Origin: Beta vulgaris subsp. vulgaris
Taxonomy: Eukaryota > Streptophyta > Magnoliopsida > Caryophyllales > Amaranthaceae
Reading direction: 5' to 3'
NCBI RefSeq assembly: GCF_026745355.1
Contig: NC_079210.1
Span: 17,158,922-17,222,921 of the forward strand
DNA: 64,000 bases
Position 1 is the stretch's first letter, and each line of letters starts with the position of its first letter. Made by a program: the position numbers and the translations under genes. Under the pieces are notes generated by a model, which saw only the letters and a program-made list of their open reading frames with translations, did no database searches and had not been told where the DNA came from. Below, piece after piece: positions 10,801 through 22,481 of the stretch.

Positions 10801-12634
10801 GGTTCATTAGGTCAAATAGCTCACCAAACCCCATGGGCTTGAGTTTTGGCCCCGATTGTCTCTCCTTGTACTAAAAAGCCCAAATGGATCCAGATCATAT
10901 GCTTTCAAATAATTACCAAACAAGCTTTGATCATTACCGAATCCATCTAATCACAATCAATACCCGTTAATCATTGAAGCCATCCGATAGGATTTGGACA
11001 ATCATGCCACTAGGTCCATTCGGCCCAATACCTCACCAAGCCTCACAGACTTGAGTTTGAGGCCCCTATTATCACTCCTCATATTAAAAACCCAAATTGA
11101 CCTTAGATCATGTGTTTTTAGGTAATTAATAGTAAACAAGCTTTGGGCAACACCAAACCCATCAGATAACAATATGTACCCGTTACTCATCAAAGCCATC
11201 CAATGGTGATTGGACAATCATGCCACTGGGTCCATTAGGCCCAATACCTCACCAAGTCCCATAGCCTTATGTTTTTGGGCGCTCATTGTCCCTCCTTGTA
11301 CTAAAATGCCCAAATTAACCCCAAATCATATGTTTTTAGATAATTAACAAACAAGATTTGGACATTACCAAAAACCTAACCAATCATAATCCATACCCAT
11401 TATTCATCAAAGCTATCCAATAGAGATTTGATAATCATGCCACTATGTCACCAAATCCTCACCAAACCCCATGAAGTTGAGTTTTGGGTCTCCATAGTAC
11501 CTCCTTGTATTGAAAAGCCTAAATTAACCCTAATTATATGTTTTAAGGTCACTAATAATAATGTTCTAGGGATTACCAAATCCACTAATTAGTAAAGGAT
11601 GTTCTCCCAATCACAATCCTTTATTATTACTCATCAAAGTCATCCTATGGGGATTGGATAATCATGCCACTTGGTCCATTAGACCCAAAACCTCAAAAAA
11701 ACCACGGATTTGAGTTAGGGCCCCATTGTCCCTCCTTGTACTAAAAAGCCCAAACTAACGTCAAATCATATGCTTTTAGGTAATTCCCAAACATGGTTTG
11801 GTATTACCAAATCTATTCAATCACATTCCATAACTATTACTCATCAAAGCCATCCTATGGGGATTGGACAATCATGCCAATGCGTCCATTAAGCCCAATA
11901 GCTCACCAAACCTATTGAACTTGAGTTTTGGGCCCCCATCGTCCCACCTTGTACTAAAAAGCCCAAATTAACCTCAGATCATATATAGTTTTAGGTAATT
12001 ACCAAACTTTATTTGGGCATTACCAAACTTCTCCAATCAAAATTACCCATTACTCATCAAAGTCATTCTATTGGGATTGGACAATCACGACACTGAGTCC
12101 ATTAGGCTCAATAGCTCACAAAACCCGTGAAGTTGAGTTTTGGGCCCTCATTGTCCATCCTTGTCCTAAAAAACCCAAACTAACCCCAATCATATGCTTT
12201 CAGGTAACTAGCAAACAAGTTATGGGGATCAACAAACCATTAAAAGGCGGATGTTCTCCCAATCACAATCCTTTATCATTACTCATCAAAGTCATCCTAT
12301 GGGAATCAAACAATCATGTCAGTGGGTCCATTAGGCCCAATACCTCAGTAATCCCCATAGACTTGAGTTTGGGTCCCCATTGTCCCTCCTTGTATTAAAA
12401 AGCGCAAATTAGCCGTAGATACATGCTTTTAATTAATTACCAAACATGGTTTAGGCAATACCAAACCCATCCAATGACAATCTATACCCATTACTCATCA
12501 AACCATCCTATGGGGATTGGACAATTATGCCACTAGGTCCATTAGGCACAATACCCCACCAAACCCCACGGATCCGAGTTTTCGGCCCCCATTGTCTCTC
12601 CTTGTACAAAAATGCCCAAAGTAAACCTAGATCA
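4838..12634 (+). repeat. Satellite array, block 1 (monomer about 213-215 bp, about 36 copies)
   Basis: Each monomer carries, in order, CATTACTCATCAAAGCCATC, CTATGGGGATTGGACAATCA, GGGTCCATTAGGCCCAATA, CTCACCAAACCCCATGGACT, TGAGTTTTGGGCCCCCATTG, TCCCTCCTTGTACTAAAAAG, then GATCATATGCTTTTAGGTAA and a dyad with half-sites GGTAATTACCAAAC and GTTTGGGCATTACC around AAG. Copies are diverged by substitutions and small indels. Length variants include a longer form (about 230 bp) with GGATGTTCTCCCAATC after the dyad (5124, 5773, 9232, 11597, 12248). Recognisable monomer sequence begins at about 4838. The block ends at the CACTA insertion, inside a monomer that resumes at 20131. Open frames here are monomer translations and not genes. 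Confidence 0.93.
8911..9134 (+). repeat. 112-bp tandem duplication within the satellite
   Basis: A half-monomer segment starting CACAAACCATGCCCATTACT at 8911 is repeated at 9023 with almost no difference. Neighbouring monomers differ far more, so this is a recent local duplication that breaks the normal 213-215-bp phase. Confidence 0.85.
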
Positions 12635-12650
12635 CACTACTAGAAAATGG

Positions 12651-12960
12651 GTTTTTAACGAAGAACAAATTCGTCGTTATAGGTCTAAAAAGTCGTCGTT
12701 GAAACTTTTAACGACGAAAAAATGTTGGTCGTTTGTTTGTTGCAATAGCTTCCGTCGTTATTGGTTTTAACGACAACGTTCATCGTTAGATCTTAAAACT
12801 ACTCACGACCAAAACTAAAACGTCGTTAATTATTTACGTCGAACAACTTATATATCATTAATAATTAACGTCGAACAACTACTGTCGTTATTAGATATTA
12901 AGAAAATAACTATTAATCAATAATAACGACCAAATATACCGTCGTTAATGTTATTATATA
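12651..12960. repeat. Left subterminal repeats (CGTCGTTA / TAACGACG) of the 7.5-kb CACTA
   Basis: Many direct and inverted copies of CGTCGTTA and TAACGACG lie in the first 330 bp (about 12669, 12703, 12743, 12756, 12827, 12889, 12918, 12946). The same word recurs at the right end. Confidence 0.75.
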
Positions 12961-13880
12961 TAACATTTATTCAATATTTTGGAGATTAATAATATCATAT
13001 GATTACATTGTAAATTAATTATTTGACCATTACACGTCAAAGTACACTGTATATAATGCTAAACGACTATATATATATATATTTAAGAAATGATAAGCAA
13101 CAATTGTTCATGTGTTTTAAAAGGTTATATGAACATATAAGTAGAGACAGCACCATATCTAGCTAATTTGAGTACAAGTCATTAATTGACAATATAAAAA
13201 TTTGAAGATGTGTCTCATATTAAACTACTTCTGCAATTAAGGATAATACATAAAAAGTTCTCAAATCTCAGCATTGGTTGCGACGCCATGGTTGCTTCTC
13301 TTCTTGGTATGCCTAACAGAAAAAAAAAAAGATTAATACAAGTACTCAAATGCATATATACCACTAAAAAAAATCAGCATATAAAAGAACTGAGAGCACT
13401 ATCAATCCAAAAATTAAGAACACTTGTCATGCCCTAAAAATTCAAAACTAAAACAAATATGATTAGCTAAAAACATTACATTTCAGTGAAAATTTCGAAA
13501 GAATTTCCCTTTATAATGAACAAAACAAAGCCAGGGAAATTAAAGATCTGTTTCAAAACACACAATATATATATTTTACAATCCCAGCTATATGCTCTTA
13601 ACGAAAGCGAGCCCATATGGAGCATTACACTGCCCACAAATAACTTCCACAAGAACCATTATTATTCAATAGAACAAAACCAAACTTCAACCCAACAGAC
13701 TTCCTGCAAACTAATTGTTATCTTGCAAAATTTTCCAACCCCATCTTCCTAGAATAAACTAGCATTGCAAAAAAGAAGGGCATCCGCCAAACACATCATA
13801 CATAACACATACTTGATTCACACTTTATTGTATAATTTTCAAATGATGAGTTTGTAGCAAAATATACCTGATTAGTCCAA
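12961..13880. other. Gene-free stretch between left subterminal repeats and the Ptta-type gene
   Basis: This is AT-rich DNA. Short open frames on both strands (13210-13437, 13486-13752) have no recognisable domain and no coding signature. On the minus strand it would be the 3' untranslated side of the Ptta-type gene. Confidence 0.45.
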
Positions 13881-14955
13881 CTAATTTTCTGGAGTGGAAG
13901 AGACATTATGTCGATTCATCAACATTTCTTCTAATTTTTTCATTTGTGCTTCCACTGAATCCACACGACCCTTAAGTTCATTATTTTCATCATTCATTGT
14001 CTCGATGCGACTTGCAAGGACTTGGTTCTGCTTCTTAGTAGCATTCAGTTCGACTTCAAGTTCTTCACGACTAGGTTGTGGTCCTCTAATATCTTTAAGC
14101 TTTATTCCTCCGCCAAATCCCACAACTCGATCTCGCGACTTAGATTTAAACACCCTTTGTGCTACCTATTAATGTACAAAAAGAAGATAAGTGAATACGT
14201 AGTTACTTTTAGAATTTGTAAACACTATTCATGATGATTTTGTTTTAACTCAAGTGGGCACACAATTTAACGTCTTTACAACATTCTGCAAAACCAAAAA
14301 AGCAAAACTGAAAGCTATCCATGTGTCTTGTACATTAAGAGGTTGCTAAAGAGGTAGGCAAAGTCATGGCATTTAAAGCATTGGTGGGCAGTGACACTAA
14401 AGTGATGCTGCTAGTTGTGAAATTTTTTCACCTATAAAGCCTAAGGTTCACGGAGTCAATTGGGTTTTATCTCATCCTAAAGAATGGTTTAGAAATAGTT
14501 ATACTAAACCCTAAGGTTTATTGAGCTAATTGGTATTTCTCTTCCTAAAACATGGTTTATTAAGAAAGTAATGTAGTCTTTTCTTTCATTTCTTAGATTT
14601 GGAAGCAATAAGCAATTTCATAAATCTATATGAAATTCTATTGTTCTATAGATAGATAAAGTAGGAACTAAACAGAAAAGCTAATTGTGTATTTGCACAA
14701 GTCATAAAAGAAAGGAGTTACCTGAACATTGGAAAGTGATGGTTCTTTCTCCTTTGTTGTTTTTATTTCATCCTATAATATAACCGAATAATTATTATTC
14801 ATTAAAAAAAATTGAAATAAGAAATAAAATTGTGTAATTGGAAAGCATACATATTTTTGTGTTGTCTCTGCATATTAACTTACTTGTAATATGGTTTCTC
14901 CTATCCATTGTACAATCCACAGCTCCCCAATCACTCTAACAACAAAACCAGAAGC
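13881..14955 (-). CDS. Ptta/En/Spm-type plant transposase protein, 3' exons
   Basis: Three minus-strand exons can be joined in frame with GT..AG introns: 14955-14884 (24 codons, begins ASGFVVRVIGELW), 14772-14722 (17 codons, DEIKTTKEKEPSLSNVQ) and 14165-13881 (VAQRVFKSKSRDRVVGFGGG to the stop). The last exon holds a basic VFKSKSRDRVVGFGGGIK segment followed by a heptad-rich coiled coil (about 60 residues, NATKKQNQVLASRIETMNDE). This is the C-terminal pattern of the Ptta/En/Spm family (PF03004-like), the DNA-binding partner to TNP2. Upstream exons are probable but not resolved. It lies 3' of the TNP2-like gene on the same strand, and whether the two share a transcript is unknown. Confidence 0.6.
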
Positions 14956-15211
14956 CTGAAACTAGAACATAACATGTTTAAAGATCAACCACAATAATTC
15001 AACAAAATAACCTCACATAACATTAAAATCTAAAGTTCACCATAATGAGATTAGATATATAATCATCAAATTTAAAAGCATTTGTTTCCATGTACACCAA
15101 CCTGTAATAATTCATGTCATAAAAGTGGAATGAAATAAAAATATTGTCAAACAGTCAGAAAATTCCCTCAATAATGATAGATAAATAGAAAAAGAGTAAA
15201 CAACAACTAAA

Positions 15212-18200
15212 TTATTCCCCTCTTTCCCTATTACATGGCCCATCTTCACCATTTGTGTTTACATTATCTTTCACAAAGATTGAATCTACACCAGGCCTAC
15301 TACTGCAGAATTCAGCACTAGCACTTGTCGAGGAGGAAGCAACATATGTAGGTTTGAACATTTCACCATGTTGGTATGCTTCATCTTTGTCACCACCAAT
15401 ATCATCATCATCAGAGGTCTCAATGAAGTTGCGTGGTTGAGTCTTGCAAACAAGTTGCCAGCCTTTGTTAATGGTGTCAGTCACATAAAAAGCTTGTCTT
15501 GCTTGGCTAGCCAAAATAAAAGGTTCATCGCCTTTTAGCTGCTTATTACCATTTACACTAACATACCCATATTCATCAATCTTAACTCCCCTCACCTTGT
15601 CATACACATCCCACCATTTACAACGGAACAACACAATTCGATTCCCCCCTAGGTACTTTAACTCCAATATGTCCATTACAACTCCATAATAATCTATATT
15701 CTCATCTTCATTCCCAATGTTTCCGATCACAACCACTCCACTATTTTGAGTTCTCAAAGTTTGATCACGATTTTCTATGCGAAACCTATATCCATTAACA
15801 ACATAGCCAGTGTATGATGTCACATATTGAGTAGGCCCACGTGATAGTGAGAGCAAATGTTTCATTTCCTTACTCTTATTATTCTCATATAAGAAGGCAA
15901 CCTATAAAAGAAAATTAAAAAATATTAATTTTCCCAATATATATTCAATTTTATAACTTTAAAATTATAACATAGATTAAGATTGCTTACTTCATTTTTG
16001 AACCATTTTTTAAAATTCTCAACCCATTCCTCTTCAGAAAGCACTAAATCATTGGATGCATGGTCATTAGTATACTGCCTATAAAAGAGAAAAAGGAAAT
16101 ACTTATTATATACTTACTGAAAGCTAAGCGTGGAAGGAAAAAAAGGAGAAAGAGAGATAAATTGAAGCTGAAATTCTTACTCGAGAAAAGGTTGAACCTC
16201 ATCACAATTTTTGAGAATATAAATGTGAGCTTGATCTAACTCACGCTTCTCTAGATGTCTAATAGTAGGAGCCCCCAAACCTCGTCCAGGATGACTAAAA
16301 ATAGGCAATGCTTCTTCATCACAATTAGGAGCATTTTCATAGTTTCGGTCAAGACGATTGAATCTTGTCTCCATATCATCCATATACCTTGAGCATAGAG
16401 TCATGCATTCATCTACCAGATAACCTTCAGCGATCGAAGCCTCTGGATGAGCCCTATTTCGTACGTAGGATTTAAGCTTGTACATGTACTGCTCAATAGG
16501 ATACATCCATCTGAATTGGACTGGTCCTCCAAGTTTAGCTTCGTTAGCTAGATGGATAGGTAAATGCATCATAATAGTAAAGAACGAAGGTGGAAAAATC
16601 TTTTCCAACTTACAAAGAGTGATAGGAATTTGAGACTCTATTTGCTCCAATTCTTTCACATCTAAGACTTTAGCACATAATATAGTGAAGAACATTGACA
16701 TCTCTATAAGTGCTTCACGTACAAGTGGAGTGAGAAGACCACGTATTGCTAAAGGAAGTAGATGTTCAAGTATTACATGGCAATCATGGCTTTTAAGACC
16801 TGAAATCTTGGCTTCTTTGGAGTTGACACAATAAGATATATCTGAAGAGAAACCATCAGGCAGTTTTAACTCTTTCAAAAAGTTGCAAAATGTCCGTTTT
16901 TCTGTGGTGGAGAAAGTATATGGGCCAGGTGGAAGCTTCCATTTATCTCCTTCCTTCACTGGGTGCAATGTTGACCTCAATCCCATCTCTTCTAAGTCTT
17001 TACGTGCCTTCAAATTATCTTTGGTCTTTCCTTTGATGTTCATAATAGTACCCAGGATATTGTCACATATGTTTTTCTCAATATGCATCACGTCCAGATT
17101 GTGTCGTAATACGAGAGTCTTCCAATATGGGAGTTTAAAGAAAACACTTTTCTTATTCCAATTGTCTCCTCTATCATCATGAGATATAGTAGTTTTCACA
17201 CGTGGATCCTTAGACAATGTGATATTCTCGAGATCTTCAAGTTGCTTAAGAATATCATCAATTGAATAAGGTTTTGGAGGAAGACCATGTTCTACTTTAC
17301 CATCAAATGAAGCTTTATCCTTTCTCCATTTGTGATTCTTTGGTAACCAACATCGATGACGCATATAGCTTTCCTTACCACCATGAGTCAACCATTTTGA
17401 ACGTGTATCTTTAAGACAACATGGACATGCCAATTTTCCCTTAGTACTCCACCCTGATAGCATTCCGTAGGCTGGAAAATCATTAATAGTCCACAACAAA
17501 GCTGCACGTAGTTGGAAATGCTGCTTGTTTGCTGCATCATAAGTCTTCACACCAGTTTCCCAGATTTCTTCTAATTCTTCAATGAGAGGCTGCAAATATA
17601 TGTCAATAGCATCACCAGGGCCCTTTGGGCCAGGAATAAGCATTGATAGGATCATATTAGATTGCTTCATACAAAGTTCAGGAGGTAAGTTATAGGGAAT
17701 GAGGATCACAGGCCAAATACTATGAGGTGTTTTTGAATTCGTAAAGGGTTGAAAACCATCACTAGCTAATCCAAGCCTGACATTACGAGGATCTGATGCG
17801 AAATCACCATGATTTTTGTCAAAGGACTGCCATGCGGACCCATCACAAGGATGTCTCATTGTACCAGATTTACTTTTATGGTCACGATGCCAAGTCATCA
17901 AAGAAGCAGTCTTTGAGCACATATATAATCTTTGCAGCCTTCGTTTTAATGGGAAGTATCGCATCGTTTTTTGGGGTATTCTTTTGCCATTTGTCTTACA
18001 CTTATTCTCCCCATTACGTTTATCACTTTTCCATCTAGAAGCGCCACAAACTTTACAGGCATCTAATTCCTCGTTCTCCTCCAATACAACATGCAATCAT
18101 TGATGCATGCATCAATTTTCTGATATGATAGCCCAAGGTCTTTCAAGATCTTCTTGGATTCATAGTAAGAATCTGGCAATTTTGATCCTTCTGGCAAAAG

Positions 18201-18758
18201 CTCCTTCTTCAAGAATTCCAAGAGCATGGTAAATGATTCATTACTCCATCGACCAAGGGTCTTGATATGGAGAAGTTTTAAGAGTGTAGACATGCGTGTA
18301 CTCTTACAACCATCATAAACCGGATCTTGAAAATCCTTCAATAGATTATAGAATCTCTTTGCATCATCATTTGGCTCTTCATTAGCATGACTTGCATCAA
18401 AGGAATAGCCAATATCATTGTACTCTGGATATAGATCTCTTAGTAGATCAAGCATTTCATCATGATTCTCATTCCCTTCCAAATCATCATCACCAACAGA
18501 CATAGGTTCAGTTTCATCCAACCTCTCTCCATGATGGTACCAAAAGGTGTACCTTTTGATTATTCCATGTACTAGAAGATGTTTTCGAACTTTATCACGA
18601 TTACCAGACTCTATATTTAGACATTTGCAACAAGGGCAACGAATTTCCTTGGTACCCAACTTTTGAAAAGCAAAATCTAAAAAACTGTCAACCCCTTCTT
18701 TATATAACTCATTAGTAATATGATCGTCAATGGCCATCCAATCCTTATTAAGAGTCAT
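15212..18758 (-). CDS. TNP2-like CACTA transposase, three exons, one frameshift
   Basis: This is the catalytic transposase of the element. Exon 1 runs from the ATG at 18758 to 16181. Its N-terminus is a transposase-associated domain (DWMAIDDHI, zinc-like CPCCKC, HLLVHGI), then the tnp2 domain (CKVCGASRWK, MRHPCDGSAW, LASDGFQPF, LLWTINDFPAYGMLSGWS, KLACPCC) and a DUF4218-like part (LPIHLANEAKLGGPVQFRWM). Exon 2 (16078-15991) and exon 3 (15901-15212, DUF4216-like, RCKWWDVYD and VKIDEYG) follow consensus GT..AG introns and join in frame. Near 18083 the frame shifts by one base in a region otherwise matching the family (NDCMLYW / EENEELDACKVCG). The apparent second start there is TTG and is not a real start. 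Loss of one base is the simplest reading, and it would inactivate the protein. Confidence 0.85.
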
Positions 18759-20022
18759 TTTCTACGAGCAAAATATAAGTAATTAACTATACATAATATG
18801 CATTAAAAAAAATTAAAGCCACACATTTCACAATAAAATGTAGATTTTACGATAAATCATTATTATTAACTATATTTTTTTTTTTTGCCTTTTTTACCGC
18901 TTACTGCAGGTTTTCTTCTTATCCCTCTACAATCTGTTTTTTCTGTTTATGCCAGCCTTTTCCTGATACTGTTAACAAGAGGAAATTTACATTATATATT
19001 CCTTGAAAATCATATTTGCAGCTGCTTAGGATCAAACTTTGGAAAACTCACTATGGTGAGGTAGGTAGTGCTTCTTTAAGCCTTTACCGAAGCATTTTTG
19101 TACATATGTCCTCTCCAGATGTGAATTTAGTACAAGCAAATATCATTGTGAGTAGTATAAATCCAAACCTAGCTATTAAAAGGTTTTTAGAACTATTTCA
19201 TCAGAACTTAAATTCTGAAAGGGACAAAGTAACTAAGGTGGTTGAATTGAATTACTAGCCACCAATTATCCACCAATTATCCAATAAAAAACAAACAAAA
19301 ACGCCAACATCAAATTAAGCCAAACTCAAATTAAGCCACCAATTATCCAATAAAAAACAAACAAAAACACCACCATCAGATTAAGCCAAACTCAAATATT
19401 TGAGGAAGTGGGTGTTGAATTGAATGTCAAGCAAGCAAGGAAACCCCATATACGCGAAATTTAATTCAATTAACAAATTAACACAATACATATTAAATTC
19501 GTGCTTGAAAATAATAGATTGAGCAATAAATTCAGGCAAAACCAAACATTTGAAGAAAATTGGCATTGGATTGAACGGCGATTTCAACGAAATGATAGAA
19601 AACAGATTTGAACGAAAGGCTGCTTCTAGCAACAATTTTCTTTGAACGAAAAATAAATAACTTACCAAAAGCTGCTTCTAGATTTCGGTTAAATATGTAT
19701 AACTGTTGTGTGAATTGTGAAGATGAGATCGTGTGAGAGAAATTCTTGTGATTTTTCTTTTTTGAGGCGAAAATTCTAGTGATTTTTGTTGAAACTTAAC
19801 GCGCTATTTTTTGGTTAATTGAGCGCAATTTTCAATTTTTACTAAAGTGTATTTTCCTAATTAATCCCGCATTGTAAGTTTTTGGCCCGCGAATAACGGC
19901 AGCAAGTCGGCAATATAATCTTTTTTTATTTTTTATAAACTTTTAACGATAAACACGGATGAATATGGTCACATGGATCATTATTAAGCACACCCATTTT
20001 CTATCTAGTAACCCTTTATAAC
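18759..20022. other. 5' region of the 7.5-kb CACTA, including promoter side and subterminal DNA
   Basis: No gene is recognised. As the TNP2 gene runs leftward, its promoter must lie here. A 66-bp tandem duplication sits at 19270-19401. The GC-poor interior shows poly-T and poly-A runs. Confidence 0.45.
19270..19401 (+). repeat. 66-bp tandem duplication upstream of TNP2
   Basis: A unit starting CCACCAATTATCCAATAAAA at 19270 is repeated at 19336 with a few substitutions. A partial third copy (ACCAATTATCC) precedes it at 19261. Confidence 0.8.
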
Positions 20023-20130
20023 GACAGTCACCAAAGCTACTTGTTAATTGTTGCAAATGATAGCTTTTAACAACCAAATTTTTATTTCGTCGTTAATGCG
20101 TGGTCGTTGATAGTACTAATTCCTGTAGTG
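20023..20130. repeat. Right subterminal repeats and terminus of the 7.5-kb CACTA
   Basis: ATAACGACAG, TTCGTCGTTAATG and GTGGTCGTTG lie within the last 110 bp, matching the left-end CGTCGTTA motif, followed by the terminal CTGTAGTG. Confidence 0.75.
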
Positions 20131-22481
20131 TCATATGCTTTTAGGTAATTACCAAACAATGTTTTGGCATTGTCAAACCTATCCAATCAAAATCCACACC
20201 CATTACTCATCAAAGCCATCCTATGGGGATTGAATAATCATGTCACTGGGTCCATTAGGAGCAATAGCTCACCAAACCCCATGGACGTGAGTTTTAGGCC
20301 CCAGTTGTTCCTCCTTCTACTAATAAGCCCAAATACAAAGATCATATCCGTTTAGGTAGTTACCAAACAAGATTTAGGCATTACTAAACCTATTCAATTA
20401 TAAACCATACCCATTACTTCTCAAAGCCATCCTATGGGGATTGGACAAACATGTCATGTGGTCTATTAGGCCCAATAAGTTACCAAACCCATTGTGCTTG
20501 AGTTTTTGGGCCCCCATTGTCCCTCATTTTACAAAAAAGCCTAAAGTAGCCCCAAATCACAAGCTTTTAGGTAATTTGGAAACATTGTTTGGGCATTACC
20601 AAACCTATCCAATCATAATCCATACTCATTACTCACCAAAGCCGTCTTATGGGGATTGGACAATCATGTCACTAGGTCCATTAGGCCCAATAGCTCACCA
20701 AACCCCATGGACTTGAGTTTTGGGCCTCGATTCTCCCTCCTTGTACTAAAAAGACCAAATGGAACCCATATCATATGCGTTCAAGTAATTACCTAACAAG
20801 GTTTGGTAATTACGAAACTCATCCAATCATAATCCATACTCGTTACTCATCGAAGCCCTCCCATAGAGATTGCACAATCATGCCACTGGGTTGATTCAGC
20901 CTAATACCTAACCAAGCCCCCATAAACTTGAGTTTCGTGTCCCCCATTGTCCCTCCTCGTACTAAAAGCCCAAATTCACCCGAGATCATATGCTTGTAGA
21001 TAATTACCAAACAAGGTTTGGGCAACACCACCCATCCAATCACAATCCATACCCGTTACTCATCAAACGCATCCTATGGGGATTGGCCAATCATGCCACT
21101 TGGTCCATTAGGTCCAATACCTCACCAAGCTTCATAAACTTGCGTTTAGTGCCCCCATTGTCCCTCTTTGTATTAAAAATCCCAAATTGACCCCAGATCA
21201 TATGCTTTCAGGTAATTACCAAAGAAGGTTTGGGCAATACCAAACCTATCCAATCACAATCCGTACCCATTAGTCATCAAAGCCATCCTATGGGGATTGG
21301 ACAATCATGCCACTTGGTTCATTAGGTCCAATACCTCAACAAGCCCTATAGACTTGAATTTTGGATACCCATTGTCCCTCCATATACTAAAAAGCCCAAC
21401 TGACCCAAAATCATATGCTTTTAGTTAATTACCAAACAAGGTTTGTGTAATATCAAACCCATCTAATCACAATCCATACCCATTACTCATCAAACCATGC
21501 TACGGGGTTTAAACAATCATGCCAGTGGGTCCATTAGGCCCAATAATTCACCAAACACCATGGACCTCATTTTTGGTCTGTCATTGCCTTTCCTTGTAAT
21601 AAAATGCTCAAATTAACCCTAGATCATATGCTTTTAGGTAATTACAAAACAAGGATCGGGCATTAGCAAAAACATACCCAAGGAGAATCCATACCCATTA
21701 TTCATCAAAGCCATCCTATGTGGATTGGATAATCATGCCAGTGGGTCCATTAAGCTAATAGCTCACAAAATTCCATGGACTTGAATTTTGCGCCCCCATT
21801 GTCCCTCTTTGTACTAAAAAGCCCAAATTAACCAGAGACCATATCCTTTTAGGTAATTACCAAACAACACTTGGGAATTACCAAACCTGTCCAATCATAT
21901 TGCATACCCATTACTCCTCAAAAACATCCTATAGGGATTGGATAATCATGTCACTGGAATCATTAGGCCCAATAAAGCATCAAACCCATTGGACTTGAGT
22001 TTTAGACCCAAGGTCATTCCTTGTACTAAAAATCCCAAACTAGCCCGAAATCCTATGTTTTTAAATAATTAACAAATATGGTTTGGGTAATACCAAACGT
22101 ATTCAATCAAAATCCATACCTAATACTCATAAAATCCATCTTATGCGGATAGGAAAATCATGCGACGGGGTCCATTAGGACCAATAGCTTACCAAACCCT
22201 ATTGGACTTGAGTTTTGGACCCTCATGGTCCCTCCTTGTACTAAAAAGCCCAAACTAGAACGAAATCATATGTTTTAAGGTAATTACTAAATATGGTTTG
22301 GGTATTTCCAAACCATACCGATTACTCCTTAAATCCATCCTATGAGGATTGGACAATCATGTCACTGGGTCTATTAGGCCCAATACCTCACCAAACCCCA
22401 TGAAGTTGAGTTTTGGCTCTACATTGTGCCTCATTGTACTAAAAAACCTAAATGAACCGTAATCATATGATTTAAGGTAAC
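20131..22481 (+). repeat. Satellite array, block 2 (about 11 monomers)
   Basis: This has the same monomer as block 1 and continues in register from the CACTA insertion (GATCA / TCATATGC). It stops inside a monomer at the copia 5' LTR, where the satellite word AAGGTAAC is split. Monomer subtypes seen in blocks 1 and 3, such as GTAATAAGCCCAAATA near 20320, are present. Confidence 0.92.

Larger units (their letters stand above)
12635..20130 (-). mobile_element. CACTA (En/Spm) element, 7.5 kb, inserted in the satellite, TSD TCA
   Basis: The left end is CACTACTAGAAAATGGG and the right end, read inward, is CACTACAGGAATTAGTAC. A 3-bp duplication TCA flanks it (12632-12634 and 20131-20133). Satellite sequence GATCATATGCTTTT is split exactly there, which fixes the boundaries. 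Both ends carry CGTCGTTA-type repeats. The minus strand encodes a TNP2-like transposase (18758-15212) followed by a Ptta/En/Spm-type protein (14955-13881). This is the layout of an autonomous element, but the TNP2 frame has at least one shift, so the copy is probably not functional alone. Confidence 0.93.

Noticed and set aside
4838..12634. CRISPR-like array
   Set aside because: This is a direct repeat with no unique spacers of constant size, and the window is plant nuclear DNA. It is an ordinary satellite.
18063..18096. Two separate genes (18758-18063 and 18096-16177) in the CACTA element
   Set aside because: The second frame has no ATG (TTG at its start), the frames overlap, and the TNP2 family sequence runs across the junction. 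A frameshift explains it better.
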